NCBI RefSeq assembly: GCF_039830145.1
Contig: NZ_CP156082.1
Coordinates: 2,312,001-2,376,000, forward strand
DNA from: Croceibacterium sp. TMG7-5b_MA50
GTDB taxonomy: Bacteria; Pseudomonadota; Alphaproteobacteria; Sphingomonadales; Sphingomonadaceae
Length of the DNA: 64,000 bases
Reading direction: 5' to 3'
How positions within the stretch are numbered: position 1 is the first letter of the stretch; every line of letters starts with the position of its first letter. The position numbers and the translations under genes are program-made. Shown piece after piece: positions 55,089 to 64,000 of this stretch. The notes below the pieces were generated by a model. That model had not been told where the DNA came from and made no database searches. It saw only the letters and a list, made by a program, of their open reading frames with translations.

Positions 55089-58000
55089 TCAACCCTTCTG
55101 CCCGGCGGCGCGTTCCCCGCCGCGCTTCGTCGCCACCACGGTGTACAGCGCCGGCACGACGAACAGCGTGAACAGCGTGCCGATGGCCATGCCGACGCCC
55201 AGCACGAAGCTGATGGCGAAACGGCTGTTCGCGCCCGGACCGCTTGCCCCCACCAGCAGCGGGACGAGGCCGATCAGCGTGGCGATGGTGGTCATCAGGA
55301 TGGAGCGGAGGCGCAGCGCGGCCGCCTTCTCCATCGCCTGCCGCCGGTCGGCACCCTCCTCTTCCTGGATCTGATTGGCGAATTCCACCAGCAGGATGCC
55401 GTGGCGGATGATCGATCCGGTCAGCGCGAGCAGGCCGATCTGGGTGTAGATATTGGCGCTGACCACGCCCAGCGCGAAGAACACCAGCGCGCCCGCGAGG
55501 CTCATCGGCACGCTGACCAGCATGACGGCGGGGTCGCGGAAGCTTTCGTACTGCGCCGCCAGCGTCAGGAAGACTAGGATGACCGCCAGGCCGAAGGCCA
55601 GCAGGATGTTCGATCCTTCCTGCGTGAACTGGCGCGATTGGCCGGCATAATCGACCGTGTAGCCCTGCGGCAGGGCGGCGGCCTGCTCCTCCAGGAAGGT
55701 GATGGCCTGCCCCAGCGACACGCCGGGTGCCGGCACGCCGGACAGGATCGCGGCATTGAGCTGGTTGAACCGGCTGAGCGCGTTGGGCCGGATCTCCGTA
55801 TCGACGGTGGCGAAGGCGGATAGCGGCACCAACTGCCCGCGCCCGGCAGTGGCCTGCGCGCTGGTTGTCCCGCCGGTCGCGCCCGCCTGCCCGCCCGGTC
55901 CCGCCGGGGCAGCGGTGGCATTGCCGCCGGCGGCTGCGGCCATGGCCGGGTTGGCCCGGACATAGTAGTCGTCCAGCTGTTCCGGCGTCAGGCGGAAGCT
56001 GCGATCCACCTGCGGGATGACGCGGTAGGATCGTTCGTCCAGGCTGAAGAAGTTGACGTACCCTTCAGCCAGCAGGGTCGACAGATCCTGCCCCAGATTG
56101 GCGATGTCGACGCCCAGCGCGCTCGCCTTCTCCCGATCGATCGCGACATTGCCCTGCGCCCGGTCGAAGGTCAGGTCGCTGTCGATGAACTGAAACAGCC
56201 CGCTGGCGCGTGCGGCCGCCAGCACCTGTTCCGATTGTTCGAAGATTGCGCGCGGATCCTCGATCGAGCCCAGCACGAACTGGATCGGCGGCCCGCCGCC
56301 GCCACCGGGCAGCGTCGGCGGCTCGATCACCGTTGTCTCCAGACCCGGCACGCTGGCGACCGCTTCCTGCAATTGCGGCTGCAATTCCTGCTGCGTCTGC
56401 TCGCGGTCGGCCCAGTCCTTCATCACCGCGCCGGCGAAAGCGCTGTCGGGCGATTCCCCGCCATTGGTGACGAAGGCCAGCTGCACCGAATCCTGCTGCC
56501 GCATGATCTGCCCCAGTTCCGCCGTCCAGCGTTCCAGCTGGTCGAGCGAGCCGTTGGGGTCGCCGCTCGCCTGCACGATCAGGAAGCCGTCATCCTCCGG
56601 CGGGGACAGTTCCGCCTGCGCCGCATTGTACAGGAACCAGCAGCTGACCAGCACGGCGACGCCGAAGCCGATCACCACCCAGCGCCCGTCGAGCGCGCGG
56701 GACAGCACGCGGGCATAGCCGTCGGACGTCTTGCGGAAGCCTTTGTCGACCCAACGGGTGATGCCCTTCTTCTCGCTGCTGTTGGCCTTCAGCACCTGCG
56801 CGCACATCATCGGCGACAGGGTCAGGCCGACAATGCCCGACATCAGCGTGGCGCCAGCGACGGTGTAGGCGAACTCCGTGAACAGGCTGCCGGTCAGCCC
56901 GCCGATCAGCCCCACCGGCAGGAACACCGCCAGCACCACCACGTTCATCGCGATGATGGAGGAGGCGAGCTCCTTCACCGTGCGCTTGGCCGCCTCCTCC
57001 GGATCGGCGCCATCCTCGATATGGCGCATCGCATTCTCCACGATGACCACGCCGTCATCCACCACCGTGCCGATCGCCAGGATCAGCGCCAGCAGCGTCA
57101 GCAGGTTGATGGAATAGCCGAGCATGCTCATCAGGAAGAAGGCGCCGATGATTGACAGCGGCATGGCGATGACCGGCACCAGCGCCGACCGCCACGATCC
57201 CAGGAACAGCAGGATCACCACCGTGACGATCAGCAGCGCCTGCCACAGGGAGGAGACCACCTCGTCGATATTGGCGTTCACGGCCTCCGTCGCGTCATAG
57301 ACGATGGTGGCGGTCATGCCGGCGGGCAATTGCTCCTGCACGCGGGGGAACAGCTCGTTCACCTGGCCGATCGTGTCCAGCAGGTTGGCGTCGGGCGCGA
57401 CCTCCACCTCCATGAACACGGCGGGCTTGCCGTTGATGAAGGTGGAACTGGCGTAATCCTCCGCCCCCAGTTCGACCCGGCCGATATCCTCCAGCCGGAT
57501 CAGCGCATCGCCGGTCTGCCGCACGATCAGGCGGCGGAAGCCGTCCACGCTGGTGATGTCGGTGCCCGCGGTCAGCGGCAGGCTGACGGTGGAACCCTTG
57601 GTCTCCCCCACCGCCGACAGGTAATTGTTGCTGGCGAGCGCGGCCTGCACATCGGACGGCGCGACATCCAGCGCCGCCATCCGCCGCGGATCCAGCCAGA
57701 CGCGCAGCGCCAGGCTGGTGGAACCCTGCACCCGCGCCTGCTGCACGCCGTCAACGCCCTCGATCTGCGGGCGGATGGCGCGGTTAATGTAGTCGGTCAT
57801 CTCCGCCGGGCTCAGCGCCTGGCTCTGGAACGCGATATACATCGCGTCCGTCTCCGCCTCGCTGGTGACGTAGACGATGGAGTTCTCCGCCTCAGGCGGA
57901 AGCTGGTTCGACACCTGGTTGATCTTGGTCAGGATCTGCGCGACCGCGTCGTTCGGGTCGTAGTTCAGCTCCAGGAACGCCTCGATCCGGCTCTGCCCCT

Positions 58001-58259
58001 GCGTGCTGGTGGATTGGAGGTAGTCGATCCCCTCCGCCTCAGAAATCGCCTGTTCCAGCGGAGTGGTGATGAAGCCGCGCACCAGTTCGGCATCGGCGCC
58101 GATATAGGGCGTGTTGATGATGATCGTCGCCTGCGTCACCTCCGGATATTCGCGGGTGGTGAGGGAGGTGATCGCCTGCAGCCCCAGCAGCAGGATGACC
58201 AGGCTGACGACGCTCGCCAGCACCGGCCGCTCCACGAACCGGGTGAGAAACCGCATCAT
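55089..58259 (-). CDS. RND multidrug efflux transporter (HAE1 family)
   Basis: A 1056-residue inner-membrane proton-driven pump with twelve transmembrane helices and two large periplasmic loops. Signature segments include the N-terminal FLTRFVERPVLASVVSLVIL and the TM4 proton-relay Asp pair in GTVVDDGVVIVENAMRH, plus GSIIRHGILLVEFANQ and a C-terminal IGLVPLL. A Gly/Ala/Thr-rich insertion near residues 770-810 enlarges the second periplasmic loop. It overlaps the fusion-protein gene by 4 bp. Substrates are unknown. Confidence 0.93.
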   Translation of the reverse strand: MMRFLTRFVERPVLASVVSLVILLLGLQAITSLTTREYPEVTQATIIINTPYIGADAELVRGFITTPLEQAISEAEGIDYLQSTSTQGQSRIEAFLELNYDPNDAVAQILTKINQVSNQLPPEAENSIVYVTSEAETDAMYIAFQSQALSPAEMTDYINRAIRPQIEGVDGVQQARVQGSTSLALRVWLDPRRMAALDVAPSDVQAALASNNYLSAVGETKGSTVSLPLTAGTDITSVDGFRRLIVRQTGDALIRLEDIGRVELGAEDYASSTFINGKPAVFMEVEVAPDANLLDTIGQVNELFPRVQEQLPAGMTATIVYDATEAVNANIDEVVSSLWQALLIVTVVILLFLGSWRSALVPVIAMPLSIIGAFFLMSMLGYSINLLTLLALILAIGTVVDDGVVIVENAMRHIEDGADPEEAAKRTVKELASSIIAMNVVVLAVFLPVGLIGGLTGSLFTEFAYTVAGATLMSGIVGLTLSPMMCAQVLKANSSEKKGITRWVDKGFRKTSDGYARVLSRALDGRWVVIGFGVAVLVSCWFLYNAAQAELSPPEDDGFLIVQASGDPNGSLDQLERWTAELGQIMRQQDSVQLAFVTNGGESPDSAFAGAVMKDWADREQTQQELQPQLQEAVASVPGLETTVIEPPTLPGGGGGPPIQFVLGSIEDPRAIFEQSEQVLAAARASGLFQFIDSDLTFDRAQGNVAIDREKASALGVDIANLGQDLSTLLAEGYVNFFSLDERSYRVIPQVDRSFRLTPEQLDDYYVRANPAMAAAAGGNATAAPAGPGGQAGATGGTTSAQATAGRGQLVPLSAFATVDTEIRPNALSRFNQLNAAILSGVPAPGVSLGQAITFLEEQAAALPQGYTVDYAGQSRQFTQEGSNILLAFGLAVILVFLTLAAQYESFRDPAVMLVSVPMSLAGALVFFALGVVSANIYTQIGLLALTGSIIRHGILLVEFANQIQEEEGADRRQAMEKAAALRLRSILMTTIATLIGLVPLLVGASGPGANSRFAISFVLGVGMAIGTLFTLFVVPALYTVVATKRGGERAAGQKG

Positions 58260-59662
58260 GGCTGCTGCGGCACCTGCTCGGCCCCTTGCAGCGCGTCGCG
58301 CTTCACCACGCGGATCGGCGCGTCATCCTCCAGCTTGAGCTGCCCGGCGGTGACGACCTGCTGGCCTGCCTTCAGCCCCTTGGTGATCTCGGTATAAAGG
58401 CCGCGGGTCTCGCCGACCTCCACGAACACTGCGCGGGCGACGATCGGGGGCTGCTGCTGCTGGCCTTCCTCGCCGCCACCCTCGCCTCCGCCACCGCCCT
58501 GGCCACCGCCGCCGGCACCCTTCTCGGCTCCGCCCTTCTCCGCCGATCCGCCGCCGAACAGCCCTGACAGGAAACCGCCCTCCTGCTGTTCCGCCTCCTG
58601 CTCCTGCTGGCGGCGGCGCTGCTCGATTTCCTGTGGGGTCAGGCGATGGACGACATAGACCAGGTCGCCATAGGAATTGCGGGTCAGCGCGGTGGAGGGG
58701 ACCACCACCACCTGCCGCGATCCGGGCAGGTCCACCGTCACGTCGGCGAACATGCCGGGGCGCAGCGCCCGATCGGCATTGGCCACCGTCGCCTGCACCT
58801 GCACCGCGCGCGTGTCGGCCTCCAGATCCGGATCGATCGCGGTGATCCGCCCTGCGAAGCGGCGGTCGGCGAAGGCTTCGCTGGTCATGGTGACGCCCAA
58901 ACCCTCCCGCACGCGGGTAAAGGCGCGTTCGGGCAGCGGAAAGTTCACGAAGATCGGCGACAATTGCTGCAAGGAGACGATCGGCGTACCCGGGCTGACA
59001 TATTGCCCCAGGCTGACGCGGCGGATGCCGAGAGTGCCGGCGAACGGGGCGTCGACGCGCTTCTTCTCGATGATCGTGCCGATCTCGCGCACCTGCGCCA
59101 CCAGCGCCTGCCATTCGGCCCGGCGCAGTTCGACCTCCGCCTGCGCCACCGCACCCCGCTCCACCAGCCGCAACGCGCGTTGATAGGCCAGCCGCGCCTG
59201 TTCCGCCTGCGCGGCCAGTGCCGCGCGTTGCGCGCGTTCGGTCGTCGTGTCGAGGCGCACCAGCGTGCGCCCGGCGCCGGTCGTGCCGCCATTGGTGAAG
59301 TCGATGGACACCACCAGCCCATCGATCTGGCTGGTCACGTCGACGCCCTGCACCGCCTGTACGGTGCCGACTGCCATCAGCCGTTCCTGCCAGGTCTGCG
59401 CCTGCGCGGGCGCCGCACTGACGGAGGCGATCGGCGGACCGCCGCCGCCCTCTTCCTCGCCGCCGCCTCCCCCGCAGAACGCGGCCATCAGCGCCAGCAC
59501 CAGCAGGATACCGAGAGCCAGCCAGACCATCGGCCGGCGCCAGAATGGCCGCTCACGCTCCTCGTGATGGTCGGGCGTTGCGGTGCCCTCGGGTGCGGGC
59601 AGCGCCTTGTGCTCCTCCGGCGCGGGCAGGGCAGGCCGCCCGTCGATTGTGCGGTCGGTCAC
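58256..59662 (-). CDS. RND efflux periplasmic adaptor (membrane fusion protein)
   Basis: A 468-residue adaptor linking pump and outer-membrane channel. It has a cytoplasmic Pro/Glu-rich tail (1-40), one transmembrane helix (MVWLALGILLVLALMAAF), a Gly/Glu-rich linker, lipoyl and coiled-coil domains, and a beta-barrel (GRITAIDPDLEADTRAVQVQ). A hydrophilic Gln/Gly/Glu-rich insertion near 341-407, inside the membrane-proximal domain, is unusual. Its start overlaps the outer-membrane factor stop and its stop overlaps the pump start. Confidence 0.92.
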   Translation of the reverse strand: MTDRTIDGRPALPAPEEHKALPAPEGTATPDHHEERERPFWRRPMVWLALGILLVLALMAAFCGGGGGEEEGGGGPPIASVSAAPAQAQTWQERLMAVGTVQAVQGVDVTSQIDGLVVSIDFTNGGTTGAGRTLVRLDTTTERAQRAALAAQAEQARLAYQRALRLVERGAVAQAEVELRRAEWQALVAQVREIGTIIEKKRVDAPFAGTLGIRRVSLGQYVSPGTPIVSLQQLSPIFVNFPLPERAFTRVREGLGVTMTSEAFADRRFAGRITAIDPDLEADTRAVQVQATVANADRALRPGMFADVTVDLPGSRQVVVVPSTALTRNSYGDLVYVVHRLTPQEIEQRRRQQEQEAEQQEGGFLSGLFGGGSAEKGGAEKGAGGGGQGGGGGEGGGEEGQQQQPPIVARAVFVEVGETRGLYTEITKGLKAGQQVVTAGQLKLEDDAPIRVVKRDALQGAEQVPQQP

Positions 59663-61218
59663 AGCCCCTCCTCCGGCACGCGGCCGTCCTCCAATGCGGC
59701 GCGTGTCGCATCCAGGTATCCGCGCGCGGTGATCCCGCTCAGCTGCTCGTCCGTCAGTGGGCCAGGGCCGAGCGCGGCGAACAGGGCCGCCGTGCCCTGC
59801 AGCCGGGTGGCGACCGCCTCCACATAGGCGAAGCGTGCATCCTGATACGCCTGCTGCACCACCAACACGTCGATCACGTTGATCGCCCCCTCGTCGAAGC
59901 GGAAGCGGGCCAGTTCCAGGCTCTCCTCCGCCGCGGCCAGCGCGATCCGCTGTTCGGCCAGCGCCTCGGCATTGGCCTCCAGCGTGCGGATGCCGTCGGC
60001 CACCTCGGTAAAGGCGGTCAGCACCTGTTCGCGGTACAGAGCCAGTGCCTCCTGATAGGCCGCCACCGCCGCGTCGCGGTTCGCCCGCCGCCGGCCACCA
60101 TCGAAGATCGGCGCCAGCAGGTCAGCGCCAAGATCGAACACCGGGGACGGCGACGGCAGCGACAGGCCCGGCGCGCCACCGGCGATGCCGAACGCCGCAT
60201 TGAGCGTCAGGTTGGGATACAGATCCGCCGTCGCCACGCCGACCTCGGCACTGGCCGTGGCCAGCACCGCCTCCGCCGCCAGGATGTCCGGTCGCCGGCG
60301 AACCAAACTGGACGGCAGGCTGATCGGCACCGCCTGCGGCAGGCGGATAGTGTCGAGGGCGAGTGGCGGAATGCCGGCACCGGCCGGCGGCTCACCCACC
60401 AGCAGCGCGAGCCGGTTCTCCGCTGCGGCCAATTGGCCGCGCAATGGCGGCACGCTGGCGCGCAGCGACGCGATCTCCGCCTCCTGCGTCACCAGGTCGG
60501 CACGGGCATCCTCCCCTTCCGCGACGCGGATGCGCAGCAATTCCAGCCGCTCCGCCTGCACCGCCAGCAGTTCCTCGCGCGTGGCGATCTGCGCCCGCAG
60601 GCCGGCGGCATCCAGCGCGGCGCTGACGATGTTACCCGCCAGCGCCAGGTAGGCCGCCTGCACCTCCTGCGCTTGCCGCTGGTATTGGGCCACGGCCGCC
60701 TCCACCAGCCGGCGGTTGCGGCCGGCAAGGTCGAGGTCGTAGGTCACCGCCCCGCCGGCGGTATAGACGGTGAAGTCGCTGTCGGCGGCGCCCTGGTTGC
60801 TGCCGCCGCCGCTGGAATTGGCACTGTAGGATGCGGTGCCCTGCGCGCCCACTTCGGGCACCAGCACGCCGCGCTGCGCCCGCAATTGCGCCTCCGCTCC
60901 ACGCAACCGCGCCCGTGCCGCGGCGAGCGTCGGGCTGCGGGCGAAGCCGCGTTCCACCAGCGTGACGATCTCCGGCGTGCCGAACCAGTGCCACCAGCCG
61001 GGCGGCAGATCCTGCCCCGGCACGAAATATTGCGAGGCGCCGGCGGGACCGTCGGTGGCGGCGGTGATGGTGGGGGTCTCGCCTGCGACATAGGCGGGAA
61101 CGGAGGGCGGAGTGGGGCGGGTGAAGTCCGGCCCGGCGACACAACCCGCCAGCGGCAGCACGGCGGCGCCCATCAGGACAAGATGATGCGCGTGCCGGGC
61201 GCGCGGATGACCCCCCAT
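59659..61218 (-). CDS. NodT/OprM-type outer-membrane efflux lipoprotein
   Basis: A 519-residue TolC-superfamily channel. The signal peptide ends in a lipobox (VLPLAGC), so it is a lipidated NodT-type factor. The mature part has the paired long helices of the family, with repeated Ala/Glu-rich coiled-coil segments and LVRRRPDILAAEA near residue 305. It is the first gene of the leftward RND operon. The 80 bp separating it from divergent nadC must hold both promoters. Confidence 0.92.
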   Translation of the reverse strand: MGGHPRARHAHHLVLMGAAVLPLAGCVAGPDFTRPTPPSVPAYVAGETPTITAATDGPAGASQYFVPGQDLPPGWWHWFGTPEIVTLVERGFARSPTLAAARARLRGAEAQLRAQRGVLVPEVGAQGTASYSANSSGGGSNQGAADSDFTVYTAGGAVTYDLDLAGRNRRLVEAAVAQYQRQAQEVQAAYLALAGNIVSAALDAAGLRAQIATREELLAVQAERLELLRIRVAEGEDARADLVTQEAEIASLRASVPPLRGQLAAAENRLALLVGEPPAGAGIPPLALDTIRLPQAVPISLPSSLVRRRPDILAAEAVLATASAEVGVATADLYPNLTLNAAFGIAGGAPGLSLPSPSPVFDLGADLLAPIFDGGRRRANRDAAVAAYQEALALYREQVLTAFTEVADGIRTLEANAEALAEQRIALAAAEESLELARFRFDEGAINVIDVLVVQQAYQDARFAYVEAVATRLQGTAALFAALGPGPLTDEQLSGITARGYLDATRAALEDGRVPEEGL

Positions 61219-61298
61219 AAACTTGGCAAGCTACGAGAATGGTTAGTGTTCCCGGGAAATGCTTGAGAGGCCGGGCAAAAGTCGCCATCGCACGGGTT

Positions 61299-62159
61299 AT
61301 GCACTTCGACCTGCCCGGCTTCGACCTTCCCCGGTTCGTCCAGACCACGCTGGCGGAGGATCTGGGCACCGGCTGGCCGGGCGGCGGGCAGGACGTCACG
61401 GCGCAGAGCGTGATTCCAGCGGAGGCGCGCTTCGCCGGGATCATGGACAGCCGCGATGCGGTAACCGTCGCTGGCCTGGCGCTCGCCGCCGCGTTCTTCC
61501 GCGCGCTGGACCCGAACGTGACGATAGAACCGCTGGTTGCCGATGGCGAACAGGTGCCGGCCGGCACCGCGTTGATGCGTCTGGAAGGCCGTGCGCGGGC
61601 GCTGCTGACGGCGGAACGGTCCGCGCTCAACACGCTGCAGCACCTGTCCGGCATCGCCACGCTGACCCGCCGCTACGTCGATGCGATGGGCGATACACAC
61701 TGCATCCTGCTCGACACACGCAAGACCATCCCGGGGCTGCGGGTGCTGGAGAAATACGCCACCACTATGGGCGGGGCGCAGAACCATAGGATGGGCTTAT
61801 GGGACGCGGCGATGATCAAGGACAACCATATCGCCGTCGCAGGTGACGTGGGCGAAGCGGTCCGCCGGGCGCGCGCCGCCGGGGTCGCGCGGATCATCTG
61901 CGAGGTCGACCGGATCGACCAGATCGAACCCGCGCTGCAGGCCGGCGCCGACCACCTGCTGCTCGACAACATGGCGCCGCCTATGCTGCGGCAGGCGGTC
62001 GCACTGATTGCCGGGCGCGCCGCGACGGAGGCATCGGGCGGCGTCACGCTGGACACCATCGCCGCCATCGCCGCCACTGGTGTGGACTACGTCTCCGTTG
62101 GTCGCCTGACGCAGAGCGCACCGGCGGCCGATATCGGGCTCGACTTCACGCCCCTGTAA
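61299..62159 (+). CDS. nadC: Quinolinate phosphoribosyltransferase
   Basis: A 286-residue enzyme making nicotinate mononucleotide from quinolinate and PRPP in NAD synthesis. Family landmarks include the AEDLGTG N-terminus, ERSALNTLQHLSGIATLT, LDTRKTIPGLRVLEKYA, GAQNHRMGLWDAAMIKDNH and LLLDNM, with GVDYVSVGRLTQSA at the C-terminus. The ATG at 61299 is chosen for the normal length; the frame is open 60 bp further upstream. A small membrane-protein gene follows after 4 bp. Confidence 0.95.
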   Translation: MHFDLPGFDLPRFVQTTLAEDLGTGWPGGGQDVTAQSVIPAEARFAGIMDSRDAVTVAGLALAAAFFRALDPNVTIEPLVADGEQVPAGTALMRLEGRARALLTAERSALNTLQHLSGIATLTRRYVDAMGDTHCILLDTRKTIPGLRVLEKYATTMGGAQNHRMGLWDAAMIKDNHIAVAGDVGEAVRRARAAGVARIICEVDRIDQIEPALQAGADHLLLDNMAPPMLRQAVALIAGRAATEASGGVTLDTIAAIAATGVDYVSVGRLTQSAPAADIGLDFTPL

Positions 62160-62163
62160 GCCG

Positions 62164-62559
62164 GTGCCTGTGATCCAGATGGTGAGCCGGCCGGCCTCCA
62201 TTCGCGCCTTTGCCCTGCTGTTCATCGCGCAGGGGCTGATCGCTTTCGCTGCCTCTCTGGCCGACCTGTCGGCGACACAGGCTGCTTACGCGCAGATGAC
62301 CGGTATGCCGGTAACCCGCGATGGCGCGATCATTGCCGGCAGCGCGCGATTGACGATCGTGCTGATCCCGGTGGCGCTGGCATGGTGGCGACGGGCACGC
62401 CTGGTGCGCTGGCTGGTCCCGGCGATGGTGACGTTGCGCATCGTGCTGGCCGGGCCGGATATGCCGCTGGTGGAATGGATCACCCTTCCCATGGCGATGG
62501 CCGCCGCCGCCTGCCTGTTCCTGCCGGGCGCGCGCCGCTGGTTCAGCGCCGTTCGCTGA
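62164..62559 (+). CDS. Small integral membrane protein, unknown function
   Basis: A 131-residue protein with about four hydrophobic segments ([56 protein letters not shown]) and basic loops, so probably an inner-membrane protein. I do not recognise a family. The start could be the GTG at 62164, a GTG at 62170 or the ATG at 62179. Its end overlaps the convergent tadA stop by 17 bp. It is probably co-transcribed with nadC, but a link to NAD synthesis is not evident. Confidence 0.7.
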   Translation: MPVIQMVSRPASIRAFALLFIAQGLIAFAASLADLSATQAAYAQMTGMPVTRDGAIIAGSARLTIVLIPVALAWWRRARLVRWLVPAMVTLRIVLAGPDMPLVEWITLPMAMAAAACLFLPGARRWFSAVR

Positions 62560-62998
62560 AGAAGGCGCGCAGCAGCGCGGCCGATTCGCCTTCACCCATG
62601 CCGAAATAGACGTCGGGCCGGTGCAGACAACTGGGCTGGTCGAACAACCGCGCCCCGTGCGCCACCGCGCCGCCCTTCGGGTCGGGTGCCGCGTAATAGA
62701 CCCGGTCCAGCCGGGCATGGGTGATCGCGCCCGCGCACATCGGGCACGGTTCCAGCGTGACCCACAGCTCGCACCCGGTCAGCCGCTCGCGGCCGAGCGC
62801 CGCCGCTGCCTGCCGGATGGCGACGATCTCCGCATGGGCGGTGGGATCATGGGTAGCCCGCGGTGCGTTGCGCCCTTCCCCGACGATCCGCCCCGCGTGT
62901 ACCACTACCGCGCCGACCGGCACCTCGCCCGCGTGTGCAGCCTCCGCCGCCAGGTCCAGCGCGCGGCGCATCGGCGGGGGGAGCGGCCAGCGGGTCAT
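62543..62998 (-). CDS. tadA: tRNA-specific adenosine deaminase
   Basis: A 151-residue zinc deaminase converting A34 to inosine in the tRNA-Arg(ACG) anticodon. The zinc site is H55-A-E57 and P-C85-P-M-C88, with the typical [20 protein letters not shown] context and the C-terminal [10 protein letters not shown]. The ATG at 62998 gives the normal length; an open extension beyond it is not coding-like. It is convergent with, and slightly overlaps, the small membrane-protein gene. Confidence 0.95.
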   Translation of the reverse strand: MTRWPLPPPMRRALDLAAEAAHAGEVPVGAVVVHAGRIVGEGRNAPRATHDPTAHAEIVAIRQAAAALGRERLTGCELWVTLEPCPMCAGAITHARLDRVYYAAPDPKGGAVAHGARLFDQPSCLHRPDVYFGMGEGESAALLRAFFSERR

Positions 62999-63025
62999 CG
63001 CGCCTGTCGCTATCGCCCCGCTTGC

Positions 63026-63054
63026 TTGACGGCAACCGCCCTCGCCGCTATGCG
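63026..63054 (+). promoter_or_regulatory. Candidate housekeeping promoter of rpmB
   Basis: A TTGACG -35 box at 63026-63031 and a TATGCG -10 box at 63049-63054 are separated by exactly 17 bp and lie 67 bp upstream of the rpmB start codon. Confidence 0.5.
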
Positions 63055-63121
63055 CGCCGCTTTCCACGAGCCCAGGCCGCCCGCCGCAGCCACATGGCTC
63101 AGTCTGATTCGAGAGAGAACC

Positions 63122-63412
63122 ATGTCGCGCATCTGCGAACTGACCGGCAAGGGCCGCCTGACCGGCCACAATGTGAGCCACGCCAACAACAAGACCAAGC
63201 GCGTCTATCTGCCCAACCTGCAGAACGTCACGCTGATGAGCGAAGGCCTGGACCGCAGCTTCAAGTTCCGCGTGTCGACCCATGGCTTGCGCTCTGTCGA
63301 GCACAATGGCGGCCTCGACAACTGGCTGCTGAAGACCAACGACACGAAGCTTAGCCCGCGCGCCCTGAAGGTGAAGCGCGAGCTGAAGAAGGCCGCTGCC
63401 CCGGCCGCCTGA
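63122..63412 (+). CDS. rpmB: 50S ribosomal protein L28
   Basis: A 96-residue L28 of the large ribosomal subunit. The start [27 protein letters not shown] is the family pattern (CELTGK...GNNVSHA-type), followed by the basic LYLP-like region and a Lys/Ala-rich tail seen in alphaproteobacterial forms. A GAGAGAGAACC purine tract precedes the ATG. It is a single gene with its own promoter and a downstream hairpin. Confidence 0.97.
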   Translation: MSRICELTGKGRLTGHNVSHANNKTKRVYLPNLQNVTLMSEGLDRSFKFRVSTHGLRSVEHNGGLDNWLLKTNDTKLSPRALKVKRELKKAAAPAA

Positions 63413-63434
63413 TCGGCCCGACAGCCTGCCGACC

Positions 63435-63468
63435 AAGGGCCGGTTCCCCAGCGGGGGAGCCGGCCCTT
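63435..63468 (+). terminator. Hairpin terminator after rpmB
   Basis: AAGGGCCGG and CCGGCCCTT form a 9-bp stem extended by TCCCC/GGGGG pairing around a 3-4 base loop, 22 bp after the rpmB stop. Only a short T-rich stretch follows, so it may be a weak intrinsic terminator. Confidence 0.6.
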
Positions 63469-63589
63469 GTCGTATCCGCGGCGCATTTTCGCGCTGCCAC
63501 CAATCTGCAACAGATCGGCCGCGTCGCTGTAACAAACCCCCGGTAGCGGCGCGGGCACTGGCCAAGGGCCTTTCGGGGGTAATCACAAC

Positions 63590-64000
63590 ATGTCACGCCA
63601 TCTGCGCCTGCTCGGCGCGCCGCTTCCGCTCGCCTGCGTTCTGCTGGCCGCTCAACCCGTGCTGGCCCAGTCGGCCACTCCGGCATCGTCCGCGCCGCCG
63701 GTCGCCGACGGGGGCGAGATCGTCGTCACCGGCACCTATGCCCGCAGCATCGCCGCCGCGACGGAGACGAAGCGCAACGCGGCCTTCGGCGTCGATTCGA
63801 TCGCTTCCACCGATATCGGCAAGTTCCCGACGCAGAACGTGGCGGAGGCGCTGCAGCTCGTCACCGGTGTCGCCATCACCCGCCCGCGTGGCGAAGGGCT
63901 GTATGTCAGCGTCCGTGGCCTTGGCCCGCAATTCCAGAGCACGCTGGTCAACGGCCGCACCGTGGCGATCAACGACCTGATCGAGAATGGCGGCGCGGCC
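63590..64000 (+). CDS. TonB-dependent receptor, N-terminal part
   Basis: The first 137 codons of an outer-membrane TonB-dependent receptor that continues past the right edge. A signal peptide (LPLACVLLAAQPVLAQ) is followed by a TonB-box-like stretch (GGEIVVTGTYARS), then the plug domain with DIGKFPTQNVAEALQLVTGVAITR and SVRGLGPQFQSTLVNGR. The IGKFPxQNVAEAL motif is typical of the large sugar- and oligomer-uptake receptors abundant in Sphingomonadales and Caulobacter. The substrate cannot be told from this part. Confidence 0.92.
   Translation, partial: MSRHLRLLGAPLPLACVLLAAQPVLAQSATPASSAPPVADGGEIVVTGTYARSIAAATETKRNAAFGVDSIASTDIGKFPTQNVAEALQLVTGVAITRPRGEGLYVSVRGLGPQFQSTLVNGRTVAINDLIENGGAA

Overview
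The window is GC-rich and densely coded. It looks like chromosomal DNA from an alphaproteobacterium of the order Sphingomonadales (Sphingomonas/Novosphingobium type). This is inferred from a 402-residue mannonate dehydratase whose catalytic residues fall at the same numbers as the characterised Novosphingobium enzyme, from a suf operon led by an Rrf2 regulator, from DUF559 genes with associated repeats, and from a large TonB-dependent receptor. No tRNA, rRNA, CRISPR array, transposase or prophage was recognised.

Layout. 1-753 is the start of an unrecognised gene running off the left edge. 952-7761 is a divergent hexuronate locus: uxaA-uxuB-exuT leftwards, uxaC and a LacI regulator rightwards, with a near-perfect LacI-type operator between them. 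A secreted GH2 hydrolase (7833-10313) and a DUF559 gene framed by inverted repeats follow. 10866-14865 holds dgoA-dgoK, a divergent GntR regulator, trmL and manD; with UxaC and UxuB these give a route from hexuronates to 2-keto-3-deoxygluconate and then pyruvate plus triose phosphate. 14955-20874 is a leftward suf operon (rrf2-sufB-DUF559-sufC-sufD-sufS-sufT-sufA) whose upstream region contains a structured, terminator-ended RNA candidate. 21255-25994 carries pyrD, a gamma-glutamyltranspeptidase and an acyl-CoA ligase.

26144-31949 is a four-gene operon (exported Gfo/Idh oxidoreductase, GH3 glycosidase, GntP permease, lactonase-like lipoprotein). It reads as a periplasmic route from glucosides to glucose, gluconolactone and gluconate, ending in uptake. 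31984-36495 encodes a 1503-residue RTX-type extracellular nuclease. 36702-38765 has a membrane hydroxylase, a DUF2141 protein and a PAS-like protein. 38767-44968 is an envelope-stress type locus: BlaR1/M56 protease and BlaI leftwards; a BepA-like M48/TPR protease, a DsbA-like oxidoreductase and a LytS/LytTR two-component pair rightwards; a long BlaI-type operator lies between.

44984-54176 is the most unusual part. It is a nine-gene leftward operon in which every junction overlaps: inositol-phosphate synthase, HD-like protein, methyltransferase, Gfo/Idh oxidoreductase, zinc-ribbon metallo-beta-lactamase protein, YcaO protein, xylose-isomerase-like protein, GT4 glycosyltransferase and PIG-L deacetylase. 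The inositol synthase, glycosyltransferase and deacetylase recall early mycothiol synthesis; YcaO and the tailoring enzymes do not. I read it as an undescribed inositol-glycoside or thiol-type small-molecule pathway, which is inference. A Crp/Fnr gene lies upstream.

55089-61218 is a complete RND efflux operon (outer-membrane factor, fusion protein, pump). The window ends with nadC, a small membrane protein, tadA, rpmB and the start of a TonB-dependent receptor.
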